Source: Patescibacteria group bacterium (GTDB lineage Bacteria; Patescibacteriota; Minisyncoccia; JAHIHE01). From it: a stretch of DNA of 7,618 bases. Under the pieces are notes generated by a model. That model was not told the DNA's origin. It did no database searches and was given only the letters and a program-made list of their open reading frames with translations. Made by a program: the position numbers and the translations under genes. Below, piece after piece: positions 5,753 through 7,618 of the stretch. Position 1 is the stretch's first letter, and each line of letters opens with the position of its first letter. The stretch is from the NCBI GenBank assembly GCA_018899995.1, contig JAHIHE010000126.1, forward strand, positions 1 through 7,618, written 5' to 3'.

Positions 5753-7618
5753 TTACTTGAAAAATTCCATCAATTTTTCAACCGGCCGGGTGTTGATAAC
5801 ATCGTTTTTCTCGGCCCAGCCGCGCCGGGCCTGGGCTATGCCAAGCTCCATATAGCGGAGGTGGTTTATATTATGCGCGTCCGTATTGATGACCATTTTT
5901 ACGCCCGCCTTTTTTGCCTTTCTGATATTAATATCGTTTAAATCCAGCCGGTCCGGGAAAGCGTCAATTTCAAGAATTGTTCCGTTAAGTTTTGCCGCCC
6001 GCAGAATTTTATCAAAGTCAATCTGGTATTCATTCCTTTTTTGCAATAATCTTCCGGTGGGATGGGAAATTATGTCAACATTCGGATTTTCTATCGCGCG
6101 GATGATTCTCGCGGTCATTTGCCCGCGCGGCATTTTGAATTGCGAGTGCGCTCCAGCAATAACATAATCCAGTTTTGCCAGCGCCTCGTCCTTTATGTCA
6201 ATTGAACCGTCAGCTAAGATATTGGCTTCGCAGCCGTGGAGGATGCGAAATTTGGTATTTAGTATTTGGTATTTAGTATTTAGGTTGCGGATTTCCTCTC
6301 TTTGTTTTAATAATTGTTTTTCGTCAAGCCCTGCTTCAATTCGCAAAAACTTTGTGTGGTCGGAAATTCCGATATATCCATACCCCATTTTAATCGCGGC
6401 TTCCGCGATTTCTCCAATTGAATTTTGCGCGCGGGTCCAGTTTGAGTGGCAGTGCAAGTCGCCCTTGATGTCGTTGTAACCGATAATTTTCGGTAAACCA
6501 CTAGGTTTATCCTGAGCTTGCCTGCGGTGAGTTTGTCGAACCCGTCGAAGGGCGGCTTCAATTTCTCCCTGATTTTCACGCAGTTCCGGCGGAATCCAAG
6601 CGAGCCCCAAAATTTTGTAAATATCTTTTTCGTTTTCTCCGGAAATCATTTTTGCTCCGCGCCCTCCAGAGGCGGGTCCTTGCCCGCCGGCAGGCGCGGC
6701 GCCTTTGGAGGAAAAAAGGCCGTATTCGTTGAGCTTCAGGCCTTTTTCAATCGCGATTTTTCTCAAATGTATATTGTGCTCTTTAGAGCCGGTAAAATAC
6801 TGCAGGGCCGCCCCGTATGATTTTCGCGGAACAACCCGCACATCCATATTTACCCCGTTAGAAATTTTTTTAACGGGGTCAAAGCCCATTCCAACTCTTA
6901 CCGATGCCTTGGTTTTTCCCTTGGCCCAGATTTTTATTACGCCCGGCAAAGTTACGAAAAAATCCATTACCGGTTCCGGATTTTCCGAAATTATTAAAAA
7001 GTCAACATCGCCGATGGTTTCTTTCATCCTGCGAAGCGAGCCGACCATGTCAATTTTTTCAACCTCTTTAAGCCCTTCTAATTTTTTATAGACTTCTCGC
7101 GCTTGCGGCAGGATATAGCCGAGCAAAAATCTACCCTTGCTTCTTTTTACGAACGCGACTCCCTCCAAAATGTTTTTTTCGGTTTTTTCTCCGAAACCCG
7201 TGATGTTCCGGATTTTTCCCAGCCGCGCCGCGCGTTCAAGCTCCGCCAGATTTTTTATCCTCAATTTTTCGTATAATACTTTCGCTTTTCTCGCGCCCAA
7301 TCCTTCCACCTTGGTTATTTCTTCAATGTCTATCGGCAGTTTTTTTCTGAATTCTTCGTAATACTTGATTTTTCCGGTTTTAAGATACTCGGCGATTTTT
7401 TCCGCGATAGATTTTCCCACCCCCGGGATTTCTTCCAAGACCTTCAATCCGCCTTTTTTGTAAATATTTTCAATATTCTCTTCTAAAGTTTCAATAGCAA
7501 CAGCCGCTTTCTCATACGCCTGCGGTTTGAAAGGCACTTTGTCCATTTCCAAAAACTCGGCGATAGAATAAAATATTTTTGATAGCTCTTGATTTTTCGC
7601 CCCGTTAGATTTAAACGG
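5753..7618 (-). CDS. polX: DNA polymerase/3'-5' exonuclease PolX (family X polymerase plus PHP domain), N-terminus off the edge
   Basis: PolX fills short gaps in base excision repair, and its PHP domain is a metal-dependent nuclease. Residues are counted from the TTG at 7550-7552. Helix-hairpin-helix segments appear at about 35-60, 78-100 and 112-130. The nucleotidyltransferase site has GSLRR (171-175), Asp182 and Asp184 in GDVDFLI, and Asp237 in NMDVRV, followed by YFTGS (252-256). The PHP domain has DLHCH (365-369), SDH (397-399), Glu442, His469, His497 and DAH (558-560). The frame continues past the TTG to the window edge, encoding KNQELSKIFYSIAEFLE, the conserved PolX N-terminal helix, so the real start lies beyond 7618. 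Three insertions relative to the usual layout match DNA repeats, at about 281-304, 336-353 and 424-435. After the PHP HxH, the usual S-D-G is replaced by T-R-A. The frame is intact throughout. Confidence 0.95.
   Translation of the reverse strand, partial: PFKSNGAKNQELSKIFYSIAEFLEMDKVPFKPQAYEKAAVAIETLEENIENIYKKGGLKVLEEIPGVGKSIAEKIAEYLKTGKIKYYEEFRKKLPIDIEEITKVEGLGARKAKVLYEKLRIKNLAELERAARLGKIRNITGFGEKTEKNILEGVAFVKRSKGRFLLGYILPQAREVYKKLEGLKEVEKIDMVGSLRRMKETIGDVDFLIISENPEPVMDFFVTLPGVIKIWAKGKTKASVRVGMGFDPVKKISNGVNMDVRVVPRKSYGAALQYFTGSKEHNIHLRKIAIEKGLKLNEYGLFSSKGAAPAGGQGPASGGRGAKMISGENEKDIYKILGLAWIPPELRENQGEIEAALRRVRQTHRRQAQDKPSGLPKIIGYNDIKGDLHCHSNWTRAQNSIGEIAEAAIKMGYGYIGISDHTKFLRIEAGLDEKQLLKQREEIRNLNTKYQILNTKFRILHGCEANILADGSIDIKDEALAKLDYVIAGAHSQFKMPRGQMTARIIRAIENPNVDIISHPTGRLLQKRNEYQIDFDKILRAAKLNGTILEIDAFPDRLDLNDINIRKAKKAGVKMVINTDAHNINHLRYMELGIAQARRGWAEKNDVINTRPVEKLMEFFK
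6251..6284. repeat. Tandem heptad repeat inside polX
   Basis: The units TTTGGTA and TTTAGTA alternate, giving two perfect copies of a 14-bp unit (6251-6264 and 6265-6278) plus a partial TTTAGG. On the coding strand they encode the duplicated peptide LNTKYQI/LNTKFRI at residues 424-437, between the SDH motif and the Glu442 motif of the PHP domain. Confidence 0.85.
6504..6554. repeat. REP-like element inside polX, polymerase-PHP linker
   Basis: The block contains CCTGAGCTTG, GAGTTTGTCGAA and a near-tandem pair GTCGAACCC, GTCGAAGGG (6535-6552). I recognise the CCTGAGCTTG/TTTGTCGAAGG type as a short repeat scattered in many bacterial genomes, including Candidate Phyla Radiation assemblies; this is from memory and was not searched. 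On the coding strand it reads LRRVRQTHRRQAQDKP, a basic stretch absent from the usual PolX linker. The left end overlaps an imperfect palindrome, GGTAAACC/GGTTTATCC (6492-6512). Confidence 0.65.
6663..6711. repeat. GC-rich palindromic element inside polX
   Basis: CCTCCAGAGGCG (6663-6674) and CGCCTTTGGAGG (6700-6711) form a 12-bp inverted repeat with one G-T pair. The interior holds GGCGGG/CCCGCC and the near-palindrome GCCCGCCGGCAGGC (6682-6695). It is far richer in GC than the surrounding gene. On the coding strand it encodes a Gly/Ala/Pro-rich insert (residues about 283-300, AAPAGGQGPASGGRG), just after the end of the polymerase domain. Confidence 0.8.

Noticed and set aside
6504..6711. PolX as a broken pseudogene because of the insertions
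   Set aside because: The frame is uninterrupted from the window edge to the stop, and the polymerase catalytic residues and most PHP ligands are present.

Overview
The window looks like a chromosomal segment of a Candidate Phyla Radiation bacterium (Patescibacteria, most likely Parcubacteria). This is inferred from three things: the style of the class A penicillin-binding protein and the PolX protein, compact gene packing with AT-rich spacers, and short palindromic and heptad repeats of a kind I associate with that group, both between and inside genes. No rRNA, tRNA or ribosomal protein gene is present to fix the taxonomy.

Layout from left to right. (1) Positions 2-571 (+) hold the 3' part of a gene whose product joins the C-terminal end of a GvpL/GvpF-type gas vesicle protein to a DnaJ-like J domain; its 5' part lies outside the window. 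(2) A short coding-like remnant and a perfect 34-bp palindrome, probably a bidirectional terminator, separate it from the convergent tyrS (751-1980, -), a complete KMSKS-type tyrosyl-tRNA synthetase. (3) The divergent spacer 1981-2346 carries an AT-rich field of degenerate repeats arranged as an inverted repeat, then a plausible promoter. (4) Positions 2347-5307 (+) encode a complete class A penicillin-binding protein (GT51 plus transpeptidase) with two Ig-like repeats at its C-terminus. (5) The spacer 5308-5752 has a bidirectional terminator, a small Cys-rich reading frame on the minus strand (5379-5582) with a perfect AGGAGG and an apparent ATT start, and a strongly structured GC-rich block upstream of it. 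(6) Positions 5753-7618 (-) encode PolX, a family X DNA polymerase fused to a PHP domain; its first codons lie beyond the right edge.

The genes are housekeeping functions (tRNA charging, cell-wall synthesis, DNA repair) beside the edge of what may be a gas vesicle locus; I see no pathway joining them. The most interesting signals are three different repeat elements carried in frame inside polX, the GvpL/F-J fusion, and the small Cys-rich ORF with its structured upstream region.
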